DNA of 64,000 bases from Morganella morganii (GTDB lineage: Bacteria; Pseudomonadota; Gammaproteobacteria; Enterobacterales; Enterobacteriaceae). This document shows positions 15,423-24,247 of the stretch, one piece after another. Position numbers and translations under genes: made by a program. The stretch covers positions 682,001-746,000 of the forward strand of contig NZ_CP069157.1 of NCBI RefSeq assembly GCF_019243775.1, written 5' to 3'. Position 1 is the first letter of the stretch. Each line of letters begins with the position of its first letter. The notes below the pieces were generated by a model. That model was not told where the DNA came from. It saw only the letters and a list, made by a program, of their open reading frames with translations, and did no database searches.

Positions 15423-16121
15423 TCAGGCCAGAATATCAATAAGCAGTGCCCGGCAGGGCGTTTTCGCCTGAAAGGTCACTTCCCGGCTGTCCTGAATAAA
15501 CGCGCCGTCACCGCATTCAATTATCCCCTGTTTCTGCCCGTCATCCGCCGTCACTGTACCGTGAACCGACTGATAGAATGCCCGTTTACCGTACAACGGC
15601 AGTGTCAGGGATTCACCGGCAGGAAGCAGGATATGGGAAATCCGCACCCCCTGCTGTAAATCAAGACTGCCGTCTTCACCATCCGGCGAGGCAATCAGCT
15701 GTACCGGCTGCTGTGTCAGCATCAGTTTTTGTGAACTGCCGCGCAGGCTGCCGCGTGCAGCTTTCAGCCAGATCTGAATCCGGGTCAGCGGTGATTTCTC
15801 ACAGGGATTGGTTTCAGTGTAACTGACATCCCTGCGCGGTGAGAAAAACAGACACTCATCCTGTCTGCTCTCCAGATACAGTCCGTCATTATCACGAATA
15901 TCGTGCTTCCCTCTGAGGATCAGGTTTACAATATCCACATCGGGATAGGATTTGGGCTGGAAACCGGCACCGGGAGCCAGTACCTCCTGATTCAGTGCTT
16001 TCAGCGGGCCGTACCCCATAAATCCGGGGTCAAAATAGTGCCCGAAAGAGAAAGCATATTTCGCCTGTAACCAGCCATAGTCGGCGGACCCGGCCTGTCC
16101 GGCGGTTCTGTGTATAATCAT
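15423..16121 (-). CDS. yhaK: Pirin-family bicupin protein YhaK
   Basis: 232-aa pirin-like protein, close in length and sequence to E. coli YhaK (233 aa). It has QADYGWLQARY-type N-terminal sequence (here GSADYGWLQAKYAFSFGHYFDPGFMGYGPLKALNQEV split by the HYFDP metal-cupin motif) and a C-terminal CGDGAFI. E. coli YhaK is cytoplasmic and has been proposed to be redox-sensitive; the substrate is unknown. It is divergent from the regulator yhaJ across 103 bp, suggesting YhaJ control. Confidence 0.93.
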   Translation of the reverse strand: MIIHRTAGQAGSADYGWLQAKYAFSFGHYFDPGFMGYGPLKALNQEVLAPGAGFQPKSYPDVDIVNLILRGKHDIRDNDGLYLESRQDECLFFSPRRDVSYTETNPCEKSPLTRIQIWLKAARGSLRGSSQKLMLTQQPVQLIASPDGEDGSLDLQQGVRISHILLPAGESLTLPLYGKRAFYQSVHGTVTADDGQKQGIIECGDGAFIQDSREVTFQAKTPCRALLIDILA

Positions 16122-16224
16122 AATGGTCTGCCTGTTATTCTACATGGTGAAATAATAAAGGGCTGGACGCTGAATTGTTAGCCAGTTAATCTGGTGGCGA
16201 CATTCAAAATTTCTGACTGAGATA

Positions 16225-17124
16225 ATGATGAGTAAAGACAAAGCGTTAACGCTGGAATCATTGCGCGTGATGGATGCCATCGACCGCCGGGGAAGTTTTG
16301 CGGCGGCGGCGGAAGAACTGGGGCGTGTACCGTCCGCCCTGAGCTATACCATGCAGAAACTGGAAGAAGAGCTGGATGTTGTTCTGTTTGACCGCTCGGG
16401 TCACCGGACAAAATTCACTAATGTCGGGCGGATGCTGCTGGAGCGCGGCCGCCTGCTGCTGGAAGCGGCGGATAAACTGACCAGTGATGCGGAAGCACTG
16501 GCAAGAGGCTGGGAGCCGCACCTGACCATCGTCTGTGAGGCGCTGATCCCGACGGCCTCGCTGTTCCCGCTGGTGGACAAACTGGCACAGAAATCCACCA
16601 CTCAGCTGACTCTGGCCACCGAAGTGCTTGCCGGTGCCTGGGAGCGGCTGGAAACCGGGCGTGCCGATATCGTGATTGCGCCGGATATGCATTTCCGCAC
16701 TTCTTCTGAAATCAACTCCCGCCCGCTCTATTCTGTGGTGAATGTGTATGTGGCGGCACCGGATCACCCGATCCACAAAGAGCCGGAGCCGTTATCCGAT
16801 ACCACCCGGGTGAAATACCGGGGAATTGCCGTGGCGGATACTGCCCGCGAACGTCCGGTACTGACGGTGTTACTGCTGGACAAACAACAGCGCCTGACGG
16901 TCAGTTCTATTGATGATAAACGTCGTGCCCTGCTTGCCGGACTGGGTGTGGCGAGCATGCCGTACCCGCTGGTGGAAAAAGATATTCAGGAAGGCCGCCT
17001 GAAAGTGATCGGCTCCGAATACAGCCATGAAACCAATGTGATTATGGCGTGGCGCCGCGACAGCATGGGTGAGGCCAAAGCCTGGTGTCTGCGGGAAATT
17101 CCGAAATTATTCAGCGGAAAATAA
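16225..17124 (+). CDS. yhaJ: LysR-family transcriptional regulator YhaJ
   Basis: 299-aa LysR regulator almost identical in layout to E. coli YhaJ (298 aa). An N-terminal winged helix (LRVMDAIDRRGSFAAAAEEL, then VPSALSYTMQKLEEEL) is followed by a substrate-binding domain with RADIVIAPDMHF. An alternative start at 16228 removes one Met. In E. coli YhaJ activates yhaK and yqjF in response to aromatic breakdown products, and in pathogens it affects type III secretion. Both E. coli targets are present in this window: yhaK adjacent and yqjF about 1.7 kb away. Confidence 0.94.
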   Translation: MMSKDKALTLESLRVMDAIDRRGSFAAAAEELGRVPSALSYTMQKLEEELDVVLFDRSGHRTKFTNVGRMLLERGRLLLEAADKLTSDAEALARGWEPHLTIVCEALIPTASLFPLVDKLAQKSTTQLTLATEVLAGAWERLETGRADIVIAPDMHFRTSSEINSRPLYSVVNVYVAAPDHPIHKEPEPLSDTTRVKYRGIAVADTARERPVLTVLLLDKQQRLTVSSIDDKRRALLAGLGVASMPYPLVEKDIQEGRLKVIGSEYSHETNVIMAWRRDSMGEAKAWCLREIPKLFSGK

Positions 17125-17151
17125 ACCGGCACTATCACCGGTCATTATCAG

Positions 17152-17187
17152 ATACCTGCCCGGCTATCCGCGGCAGGTATTTTTTTG
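17152..17187 (+). terminator. Terminator after yhaJ
   Basis: Stem ATACCTGCC/GGCAGGTAT with an 11-nt loop and a run of seven T, 27 bp after the yhaJ stop. The remaining 150 bp before the next gene show no other clear feature. Confidence 0.85.
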
Positions 17188-17338
17188 TGTGCCGGAGGGC
17201 GGTTGCGGTATCTGCCGGGAAATGCGTTAATCAATAATAGGAACAACAGCGATTGACCGGTGATATGTATCCGTTAGCATTCAGTGAATATTCACCGGCA
17301 ATAAAAGGTATGTCATCAGTGTATTTGCAGGAGGCAGC

Positions 17339-17950
17339 GTGGATCTGAAACGGTTTATGTCAGATGTCAGTTTCGCATTTGAACACGATCTTATCGAAAA
17401 AGTGATTTACATTAATCTGGAATCCCGGCCGGATCGCAAAGACGACATTCTGGAAGCACTGAAAAATATTGAAATCCCTTATCAGAAAATTATCCGCTTT
17501 GATGCGGTTGAGAAAAAACCGGGATTTCTGGGATATGCGCTTTCTCATGCCGCTGTGATGAAAATGATCGCTGAAAATGACTGGGGACCGGTGCTGGTTG
17601 TTGAGGATGACTGCAATTTTTATTGCGATGATGAACATATTCTGCAGGCTAATCTCTTTTTATCCGCGCTTCAGAAAAGAGAGTGGGATGTTGCATTATT
17701 AGGCGGAAATTATTACAACGTTTATGAGCATGAAGCGGATATTTGTTCTCTCAGCCTTAAATATGCATATTGTGCCAATGCCTATATTGTGAACCGGGGT
17801 TATGCGGAAAAAATGATGCATATTTTTGATAAATCTGTTCAGAAACATCCGCCGGAGCGGATGTTTCACAATAGTATTATTTATTATATTGCTGTGTGGC
17901 TTTGCCTGAATGCAATTACCATTTCTTTTTCAGTAAATAATCGATACTGA
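17339..17950 (+). CDS. Family 25 glycosyltransferase, probably C-terminally truncated
   Basis: 203-aa protein resembling GT25 (LPS/lipooligosaccharide beta-1,4-galactosyltransferase type). Supporting motifs are KVIYINLESRPDRKDDIL at about residues 20-38, GCALSH-like LGYALSHAAVMKMI, and VLVVEDDC holding the DD metal-binding pair. The GTG start at 17339 is preceded by AGGAGG. Composition is more AT-rich than the neighbours, suggesting transfer. The C-terminus after HNSIIYYIAVW does not resemble the family, and the last 35 bp overlap the convergent yqjF 3' end. The protein is about 40-50 residues shorter than usual. Possibly inactive. Confidence 0.7.
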   Translation: MDLKRFMSDVSFAFEHDLIEKVIYINLESRPDRKDDILEALKNIEIPYQKIIRFDAVEKKPGFLGYALSHAAVMKMIAENDWGPVLVVEDDCNFYCDDEHILQANLFLSALQKREWDVALLGGNYYNVYEHEADICSLSLKYAYCANAYIVNRGYAEKMMHIFDKSVQKHPPERMFHNSIIYYIAVWLCLNAITISFSVNNRY

Positions 17951-18302
17951 ATTTACCCGGTCCGGTAACAGCCAGCAGTAAATAACCGCCTGCAATGGTA
18001 AAGTTTTTCATAAACATTAACTGGTTGGCACCTTCCGCAAAATTACTGTGGAACAGCAGGGCGGTCAGCACAGTAAAACCAAAGGTGAAAATCGCGGTTG
18101 TGCGGGTTAAGAAACCAAACAGGATGGCCAGGCCGCCGCCCAGTTCAAGCAGAATGGTTAACGGCAGCAATGCCCCCGGAACACCCATTGCCTGCATATA
18201 TTGCTGAGTTCCTGCATAAGCATCCCCTAATTTGCCGTATCCGGCCACAATAAATAAGACAGGCATCATGATACGTGCGACTAAAATAGCGTAGTTGTTC
18301 AT
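17916..18302 (-). CDS. yqjF: DoxX-family inner-membrane protein YqjF
   Basis: 128-aa integral membrane protein with four predicted helices (E. coli YqjF 130 aa). Recognisable segments are LVARIMMPVLFIVAGYGKLG, TQQYMQAMGVPG, LLELGGGLAILFGFLTRTTA and HSNFAEGANQLMFMKN. DoxX-family member; in E. coli its transcription is induced by 2,4-dinitrotoluene breakdown products through YhaJ. It lies 190 bp downstream of yqjK and overlaps the convergent glycosyltransferase gene by 35 bp. Confidence 0.93.
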   Translation of the reverse strand: MNNYAILVARIMMPVLFIVAGYGKLGDAYAGTQQYMQAMGVPGALLPLTILLELGGGLAILFGFLTRTTAIFTFGFTVLTALLFHSNFAEGANQLMFMKNFTIAGGYLLLAVTGPGKFSIDYLLKKKW

Positions 18303-18492
18303 TGTTAGATCCTTATTAGCTCAACAATACTGAATAGTAAATATGACGATTGAGTCACATATTCTTTTGTTTAAATGGCACGATATGCCAATCCGTTTCG
18401 TTGGGATAATAGTAAGTGCGAATGAGAAGGATTGTTAGCAAGAATTCTTAATAAACAACATCAAAAATTTTGAATCCGGGGGGCGGGATACG

Positions 18493-18795
18493 TCAGTTCT
18501 GCCTGTTACGGGGGAAACTGCTCTGAAGTGTGCGGAAAACACCCCACAGTCCCAGGGCGCGTTGTCCCCAGCGGATAAGTTTTTTCGGATGGCGGACAGC
18601 AAAGACGGAAAACAGGCTGACACCGGCGACAACCAGCGGACGCAGTTGTGACAATGTTTGCCAGGTGCGGTCAAATGATTCGGTTTTTTTCAGCCACTGA
18701 TCCGTGGCCTGTGACAAATCGCTGCGCTGGGCAGCGATAGTGTCAATCAGTGCCTGCTTTTTGCGGGCGCGTTCAGCACGCAGATGCTTATTCAT
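18493..18795 (-). CDS. yqjK: YqjK-like protein
   Basis: 100-aa small basic protein with an N-terminal helical segment (LRAERARKKQALIDTIAAQR) and a C-terminal hydrophobic stretch (LRPLVVAGVSLFSVFAVRHP). It matches the YqjK family (E. coli 99 aa). Function unknown. Its start overlaps the yqjE stop by 8 bp, so the two are translationally coupled. Confidence 0.9.
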   Translation of the reverse strand: MNKHLRAERARKKQALIDTIAAQRSDLSQATDQWLKKTESFDRTWQTLSQLRPLVVAGVSLFSVFAVRHPKKLIRWGQRALGLWGVFRTLQSSFPRNRQN

Positions 18796-19201
18796 GATCC
18801 TGCTCCTGCTTTTTTCTTTCCAGCAGTTGCCTGTCGATCGCCAGCTGTTCGCGGGTTGCGCCCAGCAGGGATGAACGGCGGGCTTTGCGGACGGCCCACA
18901 GGGCGAAAATCAGTGCCCCGCCGAGCAGAACAGATGTCATGATAATCACCGCGGTCAGGCGGTACACAGGATCAACGGCCCACATAACCAGAATCATCAG
19001 GCTCATCAGACCGAATGCTGTCAGCAGCAGAGCGGCACCGGCCAGCAGAATCAGCTGGATCAGGTTGGATTTCTCTTCCTCCAGCTCAGTGGCGACAAGC
19101 CTGAGCCGGGTTTCTGCCATGCTGATAACGATGGCGGCGATACGTGTCAGTGTATCAAGGAGCCCTTTGCCGGGCCCCTGCGGACGCTCCTGATCGGTCA
19201 T
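18788..19201 (-). CDS. yqjE: Phage-holin-superfamily inner-membrane protein YqjE
   Basis: 137-aa protein with two transmembrane helices (about residues 45-70 and 75-100), preceded by an amphipathic segment VISMAETRLRLVATELEEEK typical of the YqjE family (E. coli 134 aa). In E. coli YqjE partners with YqjD and ElaB at the membrane. The gene lies 3 bp after yqjD and overlaps yqjK. Confidence 0.93.
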   Translation of the reverse strand: MTDQERPQGPGKGLLDTLTRIAAIVISMAETRLRLVATELEEEKSNLIQLILLAGAALLLTAFGLMSLMILVMWAVDPVYRLTAVIIMTSVLLGGALIFALWAVRKARRSSLLGATREQLAIDRQLLERKKQEQDHE

Positions 19202-19204
19202 AAT

Positions 19205-19507
19205 TCAGCGGCGGGCCAGTAAAACACCTAACACCACACCGACAGCGGCACCGATACCGACTCCGGTCCACGGATTTTCGCGGACATAATTATCGGCTTT
19301 GCCTGCGATCTCTTTTGTCTGCTGCACAACCTGCTCTTTCCCTTCCGCGAGGCGGGTACGGGAATTTTCCAGCGCGGCCTGTGCTTTTTTCTTCAGTGAA
19401 TCCACTTCTTCTTTGGACTTACTTTCTGCCGTATTCAGCACAGATTCCAGGGTGTCAGCCAATGATTTCAGTTCAGCGCGTAACTCTTCATTTGTATGAT
19501 GTGACAT
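19205..19507 (-). CDS. yqjD: Ribosome-associated membrane protein YqjD (DUF883)
   Basis: 100-aa protein with a long charged helix (residues 1-75) and a C-terminal membrane anchor WTGVGIGAAVGVVLGVLLARR, the signature of YqjD/ElaB/YgaM (E. coli YqjD 101 aa). Those tail-anchored proteins bind 70S/100S ribosomes in stationary phase and are RpoS-controlled in E. coli. First gene of yqjD-yqjE-yqjK(-yqjF). Confidence 0.93.
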   Translation of the reverse strand: MSHHTNEELRAELKSLADTLESVLNTAESKSKEEVDSLKKKAQAALENSRTRLAEGKEQVVQQTKEIAGKADNYVRENPWTGVGIGAAVGVVLGVLLARR

Positions 19508-19677
19508 AGGAACTCCTCGTGGTGGTTATAGCGTAACAGATTCAAAGTAACCGCTTTTTATCTGCAATTAAAGGTAAATTATAGTTTATTTTCCGGTATT
19601 GTTCTGCACACTGCGGGTGATGGCGGGGTAATTCAGAGGAAATGACGCTGAAACGGCGGACAGAGAGATAATGTTTC

Positions 19678-19707
19678 CCGGCCGGGTGCTGTAATTGCAC
19701 CGGCCGG
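19678..19707. repeat. GC-rich hairpin downstream of yqjA
   Basis: CCGGCCGGGTGC pairs with GCACCGGCCGG (one bulge) around a 7-nt loop, 18 bp after the yqjA stop. It lacks a 3' T run on either strand, so it may protect the mRNA 3' end or be a weak terminator. Confidence 0.5.
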
Positions 19708-19724
19708 AAAAATAGTCTGGTAAT

Positions 19725-20408
19725 TTATTGTGCGTGAGTGTCGTCAGACGTTTTTGTCCGCTTGCGTTTCCACACCACCCACAGGCTGGCGAGTAAACCA
19801 AAGACCAGCAGCACCACCGGGATCAGCATCAGAATATTCATCAGATGATGCTCATATTTTCGGAAAATCGGGCTGATACCGAGGCAGTAACCGAGAGACG
19901 TTAAAATACCGACCCACAGGAAGCCGCTCAGCCAGTTGAAGAACTGAAAACGGCGTGAATTCAGACCGGCGATCCCCGCCAGCATCGGCAGCAGGGTACG
20001 GACAAACGCCAGAAAACGGCCGACTAACAGCGCCGCAAGGCCGTGACGGTGGAATAAACTGTGTGCCCGCTGATGGTAATGCGGCGGCAGATGAGACAGC
20101 CAGCCTTTCACTATTTTGGTATTACTGAGCCAGCGCCCCTGTAAATAGCCCACCCAGCAGCCGAGACTGGCACCGGCGGTGAGGACAATCAGGGTTGTCG
20201 GGAAATCGAGAGTATCTTTGGCGATCAGTACCCCGACAAGAATCAGCAGGCTGTCGCCGGGTAAAAACGCAGCGGGAAGCAGGCCGTTTTCCAGGAAGAG
20301 AATGGCAAACAGCATAATGTAAATCGCCCACAGCAGGGACGGGTTTGACAGGGTTTCATAGTCCTGATGCCAGAGGGCGAAAAAAAGTTGCTGCATTGTT
20401 TCCATCAA
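19725..20408 (-). CDS. yqjA: DedA-family membrane protein YqjA
   Basis: 227-aa DedA/VTT-domain inner-membrane protein close to E. coli YqjA (220 aa). It has [20 protein letters not shown], a conserved acidic-Pro-Gly motif, and [16 protein letters not shown], the membrane-embedded arginine motif. E. coli YqjA is an osmosensing proton-dependent transporter needed at alkaline pH and for envelope homeostasis together with YghB. An alternative start at 20405 drops one residue. The E. coli downstream partner mzrA is not present here. Confidence 0.94.
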   Translation of the reverse strand: MMETMQQLFFALWHQDYETLSNPSLLWAIYIMLFAILFLENGLLPAAFLPGDSLLILVGVLIAKDTLDFPTTLIVLTAGASLGCWVGYLQGRWLSNTKIVKGWLSHLPPHYHQRAHSLFHRHGLAALLVGRFLAFVRTLLPMLAGIAGLNSRRFQFFNWLSGFLWVGILTSLGYCLGISPIFRKYEHHLMNILMLIPVVLLVFGLLASLWVVWKRKRTKTSDDTHAQ

Positions 20409-20668
20409 TTATTCCCGGATCTGAAGTAAGCTTATTTCATGTTATGGGGCATTTCTGCGGATATGACCGGAACCCCTGATATATACACTGGTAAATCCGG
20501 CCACTTTAGCAAATTAGGGGTAGCGGAGACAGTGAATTTTTCCCGCAGCCCCGAAACAATATTAAGATTAAATTCAGCCTTTTGCAGATTATATTTTACG
20601 GGAAATCAATAAGTTCTGTAATGAAATGTCAATTACCGGTCAAACCTGCTGTAAATGAAGGATTTTTC

Positions 20669-21619
20669 TTAAATAATGTTATGTTGAACATCTGTTTTAT
20701 TTTCCGGCTGCGGCAGTTGCAGGCGTTCACAGACGGCCTGCGCCACATTATCCAGTAACTGATAACGGCGGCGGTATTCGGCACGTTTTTTACTGGCTAT
20801 TTCATCAATGGGTTTACGCGGCAGGGTCAGCGGTATTACATATTCGTGCTGCGGATTGGCGGTGCCACCGACAGATTCCCAGAACGAATTATAATCGGCC
20901 ACCCATTGTGTCAGTTTTTTATGGCGGTAACGGCGGCTGCGGTAAATATGGGTCTCATTACTGGTGGCAATAATCTGCTGACACTGAAACAGTGAGGCGA
21001 TAAGGCAGATAACTTCCGTCAGAATGCGTTTAGGGAATACACCGTGACAGTTTTTAGTCGCCGCCCGGATAGCATTGTGAGCCTGCTCACTGACGCCGCC
21101 CTGGAGCGCGCCGATAAACAGTGACCGTTTTTCATTCAGGTTCAGCAGGGTGAATGCACTGCGGGCCAGGATCTCACCGGCATCATCCCGCATTTCCAGC
21201 GTCAGCTCGCCCTCTTTGTTAAATGCATCCTGCACATCCAGCCAGAGGTGACAGAGGCTCTCTTTTCCTTCAACCGGGCAGAGATAAAACTGCTCATTGC
21301 TGTAGATACGGCTGAATACAGCCGGTGGCAGAACGGCTTTGGTGATCCGGTAATGGTCGCAGATAGCCGCCGATTTGTTTTTCCGGTGAAAATTAATGCT
21401 CAGATACGGGCGCTGTAATTTGGTCGGCAGCAGCGGCTGCTTTTTCAGAATAGCATCACAGCAGGCAGTGTTTGTCAGGCCGGACAGGTATTTCATGGTG
21501 GACAGCGGCATAAACAGGCTGCGGGCCGCGAATTTTAAGCGGTTACGGGCGGAGTCCCAGTGCATACCGGGACAGCATTCTTTGGTGAGTAGTTGTTTGA
21601 ACAGCAGGAGGCCGGACAT
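20669..21619 (-). CDS. VirK/YbjX family protein (DUF535)
   Basis: 316-aa protein of the VirK/YbjX family, which in Salmonella and Shigella is linked to envelope function, IcsA localisation and resistance to antimicrobial peptides. Recognisable parts are RPYLSINFHRKNKSAAICDHY, CHLWLDVQDAF, LFIGALQGG and a basic RRYQLL near the C-terminus. The start MSGLLLFKQLLTKE at 21619 follows GGAG-like sequence; an upstream in-frame ATG at 21670 would add 17 residues. The gene is isolated between yqjA and a long AT-rich gap. Confidence 0.85.
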   Translation of the reverse strand: MSGLLLFKQLLTKECCPGMHWDSARNRLKFAARSLFMPLSTMKYLSGLTNTACCDAILKKQPLLPTKLQRPYLSINFHRKNKSAAICDHYRITKAVLPPAVFSRIYSNEQFYLCPVEGKESLCHLWLDVQDAFNKEGELTLEMRDDAGEILARSAFTLLNLNEKRSLFIGALQGGVSEQAHNAIRAATKNCHGVFPKRILTEVICLIASLFQCQQIIATSNETHIYRSRRYRHKKLTQWVADYNSFWESVGGTANPQHEYVIPLTLPRKPIDEIASKKRAEYRRRYQLLDNVAQAVCERLQLPQPENKTDVQHNII

Positions 21620-22367
21620 AGTAGTGCCTTTAATGAATGAAATTATTACACAGTGAAACAATTCACCCATTTTAACGGCAGAATAAAGATAAAAATTAAA
21701 AAAAAGCTTATCGCCGGGCAGCAGTCTTAACGGAATTTAAGGATTCCGTGGAAATCCGGCTGTTACAAAAATACAACAATTGGTTGTATTATCACCGGTA
21801 AATACGATGAAAATTGAATTATGATTTAAAATCATACTGTTATTCGTGTATTTGCTGCCACTGACGGAAAACGGGCTGCCGGGATTCATTAGTAATATTC
21901 AGGGGATTTTTATTATCCGCCGGTATTTTATCTTGCCGGAGGGAATAACCACTGCAAAAAACGGAAAAACCGGCAAAATAACCGTGGTTTTTCAGCAGAA
22001 GAGAAATAACAACAGAGAAAAATAGTAATGAAAACTAAACAATATTAATGAACCGCCTTCTTGTTTCTGTTAATAATTTGTAATTTGCTTCGTTTTGCGG
22101 GATATAAAACTGTATTTTAACTTAATTTATGAATTTAAAAACTGAATTATGTTTATTTTACAGAGTAAAAAATTGTGATCATGTTGGCATTTATGAAAAA
22201 TTATTAGTCATCATAAAATGCATTGAATGTATATATGTTATTGATATTTATAATTTTATTATTAATTTCGTAACGTGATTTATAGTTCTGAGATCATTTA
22301 AAATGCAATGAATTTGGCGCAAAGTAATGACATTACCTCAGCGTAATTTACTATTTTGGAGCTCATT
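21620..22367. promoter_or_regulatory. Long AT-rich region upstream of the decarboxylase gene
   Basis: About 750 bp with no credible coding sequence on either strand. It is rich in A/T tracts (for example around 22060-22280), like H-NS-silenced promoter regions of acquired genes. I see no terminator-like hairpin and no clear CRP or FNR palindrome. The ribosome site TTTTGGAGCTCATT lies just before the GTG start of the decarboxylase. Confidence 0.5.
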
Positions 22368-24077
22368 GTGAATCAGTCAGAACTTATCACGCTCGCCTCT
22401 GCGAATGCGTTAAATAAAGATTTCGAAGTTAAATACCAAAACGTCATCAGTGATTTCTTCAGCCGGGATCCCGGCAAATGGCCGATTTTTAATCACCCGC
22501 AAATTCAGGCAATTACTCAGTTCCGCCAGACCACCGACGCGGATGTGCAGCAGATCAACCGCTATCCGCAGGGTAAGGATCTTTTTGCACAACTGGCCGG
22601 TGAGTCACATGTCCGTCAGAACGTGATCCGTCCGGGAGAAGGGCAGGATGATTTACTGGTGTTTGCGTCCGCGCTGTGCAAAAACTGGGAAAACCCGCTG
22701 GCCGTGGAAAACGTTATCGCCATGCCGTCAGACCCGGCAGTTTACGGCTCTATGCTGGGCTTGCTGGGTAACCCGAACATGGTGTACTGCGAATACTCCG
22801 GTGTGGCGGATAACATGGAAAAAACCGTTATCCGTAAAGTGGCCAATCTGATTGGCTATGATGCGGACAAAGCATCCGGTCTGTTCACCCAGGGCGGAAC
22901 CATGTGCAATCTGTACGGCTATCTCTTCGGGATCCGTAAATCGCTGAAACAGTCAAAACATCTCGGGATGTCCGTTGATCAGGATTTCCGGATCATCAAC
23001 TCACAGGGCGGTCACTACTCCAATATGACTAACCTGTCCCTGTTAGGTGTGGATATCACAAATAAAACAATCCGTATCCGGGTGGCGTCAGATAACACCA
23101 TTGACCTGGCGGATCTGGAGCAGCAAATCCGTGCCTGCTATACCGTCCACTGTAAGATCCCGGTGATCCTGCTGACCGCGGGAACAACCGATACCTTTGG
23201 TGTCGATGAAATCAAACAGGTTTATGATCTGCGCAACCGCCTGTGTGAAGAGTTCGAAATTACAGAAAAACCGCATATTCACGTGGATGCGGCGGTCGGC
23301 TGGCCGATTATTTTCTTTATTGATTATGATTTTAACACCAACCCGCTGGCGATTAACGATGCCACCCTGGCTGGTCTGCGTCACAATGTTGAGAAATTTA
23401 AACAGCTGAAATATGCAGATTCCATCACTATCGACTTCCACAAATGGGGTTATGTGCCGTATACCTCGAGTCTGGTGATGGTGCGTGACGGTGATGATTT
23501 CAAAGCACTGGAAAATGACCCGGAAAACTTCACCTATTTTGAGCATGCGCTGGAAGGACAGACTCACCTGCAATCCACCATTGAATGCAGCCGCAGCGGT
23601 GTCGGTGTGTTCGGGGCTTATGCCGGATTGCATTATCTGGGGGTTGAGGGTTATCAGACCATCATTGCGCACTGTCTGCAAAATGCGAACTACATGCGCA
23701 ACCAACTGCTATCCATGGGCAATGCCTGTGTGATGGTGCCGGAAAACCAGGGGCCGAGTGTCGGTTTCCGTCTCTATTCACCGAAACTGGTGAATGATCC
23801 GCAGGCAATGTTTGCACACGAACTGACCTGTGCCGGAGATAAAACGGCCTATGACATGATGGTGCGCAACAGCCGCTGGCATCGTGAGCTGTTCCTGAAA
23901 CGCGGTAAAGCAGGACTGTTTACCAACTGGGTGGATTCTATCGCCTGCTCGGCCTATGCGGAGCATAACCGGTTCGCGTATATTCCGGGGGAAAAGGCGG
24001 TCTTTATGAACCCGGTGACGCAGCGTCATCACATCGATGCGTTTGCAAAAATGCTTAAAACCATGAGTGCAGAATAA
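22368..24077 (+). CDS. Group II PLP-dependent amino-acid decarboxylase
   Basis: 569-aa cytoplasmic fold-type I PLP enzyme of the glutamate/aromatic/valine decarboxylase superfamily. Visible features are the cofactor motifs TQGGTMCNLYGY and ILLTAGTTDTFG, the PLP-stacking segment HVDAAVGW and the Schiff-base lysine in TIDFHKWGYVPYTSSL (Lys359). I chose GTG at 22368 because GGAG lies 6 nt upstream. It should convert a neutral amino acid to the amine plus CO2. Length and the FHKWGY motif suggest the long valine/leucine/phenylalanine-type decarboxylases rather than GadB (466 aa). The downstream transporter and Leu-codon leader favour a branched-chain or aromatic substrate, but this is inference. 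Confidence 0.85.
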   Translation: MNQSELITLASANALNKDFEVKYQNVISDFFSRDPGKWPIFNHPQIQAITQFRQTTDADVQQINRYPQGKDLFAQLAGESHVRQNVIRPGEGQDDLLVFASALCKNWENPLAVENVIAMPSDPAVYGSMLGLLGNPNMVYCEYSGVADNMEKTVIRKVANLIGYDADKASGLFTQGGTMCNLYGYLFGIRKSLKQSKHLGMSVDQDFRIINSQGGHYSNMTNLSLLGVDITNKTIRIRVASDNTIDLADLEQQIRACYTVHCKIPVILLTAGTTDTFGVDEIKQVYDLRNRLCEEFEITEKPHIHVDAAVGWPIIFFIDYDFNTNPLAINDATLAGLRHNVEKFKQLKYADSITIDFHKWGYVPYTSSLVMVRDGDDFKALENDPENFTYFEHALEGQTHLQSTIECSRSGVGVFGAYAGLHYLGVEGYQTIIAHCLQNANYMRNQLLSMGNACVMVPENQGPSVGFRLYSPKLVNDPQAMFAHELTCAGDKTAYDMMVRNSRWHRELFLKRGKAGLFTNWVDSIACSAYAEHNRFAYIPGEKAVFMNPVTQRHHIDAFAKMLKTMSAE

Positions 24078-24084
24078 AAAAGGG

Positions 24085-24114
24085 TGTTTTTTTCTTTTCT
24101 GTTTGTGGTATAAG
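24085..24114 (+). promoter_or_regulatory. Possible promoter of the leader-symporter transcript
   Basis: A -10-like TATAAG at 24109-24114 follows a T-rich stretch, with only a weak -35-like TGTTTT at 24085-24090. It would drive a separate leader transcript starting about 30 bp after the decarboxylase stop. Weak evidence. Confidence 0.3.
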
Positions 24115-24130
24115 AGAAAAAGAGCGTCAC

Positions 24131-24155
24131 GGCAGTGTCATATAACGGCACTGCC
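24131..24155 (+). promoter_or_regulatory. Hairpin upstream of the leader peptide
   Basis: Perfect 7-bp stem GGCAGTG/CACTGCC with an 11-nt loop and no T run. It lies between the decarboxylase stop and the leader ORF and could be a pause or mRNA-stability structure. Confidence 0.45.
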
Positions 24156-24196
24156 TGTGAAGCAAAAATTAATGATTTTCAGAGAAGAGTAAACCG

Positions 24197-24247
24197 ATGA
24201 ACCGCATGATGAACCGTCAGCTAAGCCTAAACCTACTACTCAGTTAG
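24197..24247 (+). CDS. Leu-codon-rich leader peptide (16 aa), putative attenuator
   Basis: ATG at 24197 with an upstream purine-rich ribosome site (AGAGAAGAG). It encodes MNRMMNRQLSLNLLLS followed by TAG. Five of the last eight codons are Leu, four of them the rare CTA (24221, 24227, 24233, 24236) and one CTC (24239), resembling the control codons of the enteric leuL leader. The stop codon overlaps the first of three mutually exclusive pairing segments. The peptide itself probably has no function beyond ribosome positioning. Confidence 0.75.
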   Translation: MNRMMNRQLSLNLLLS

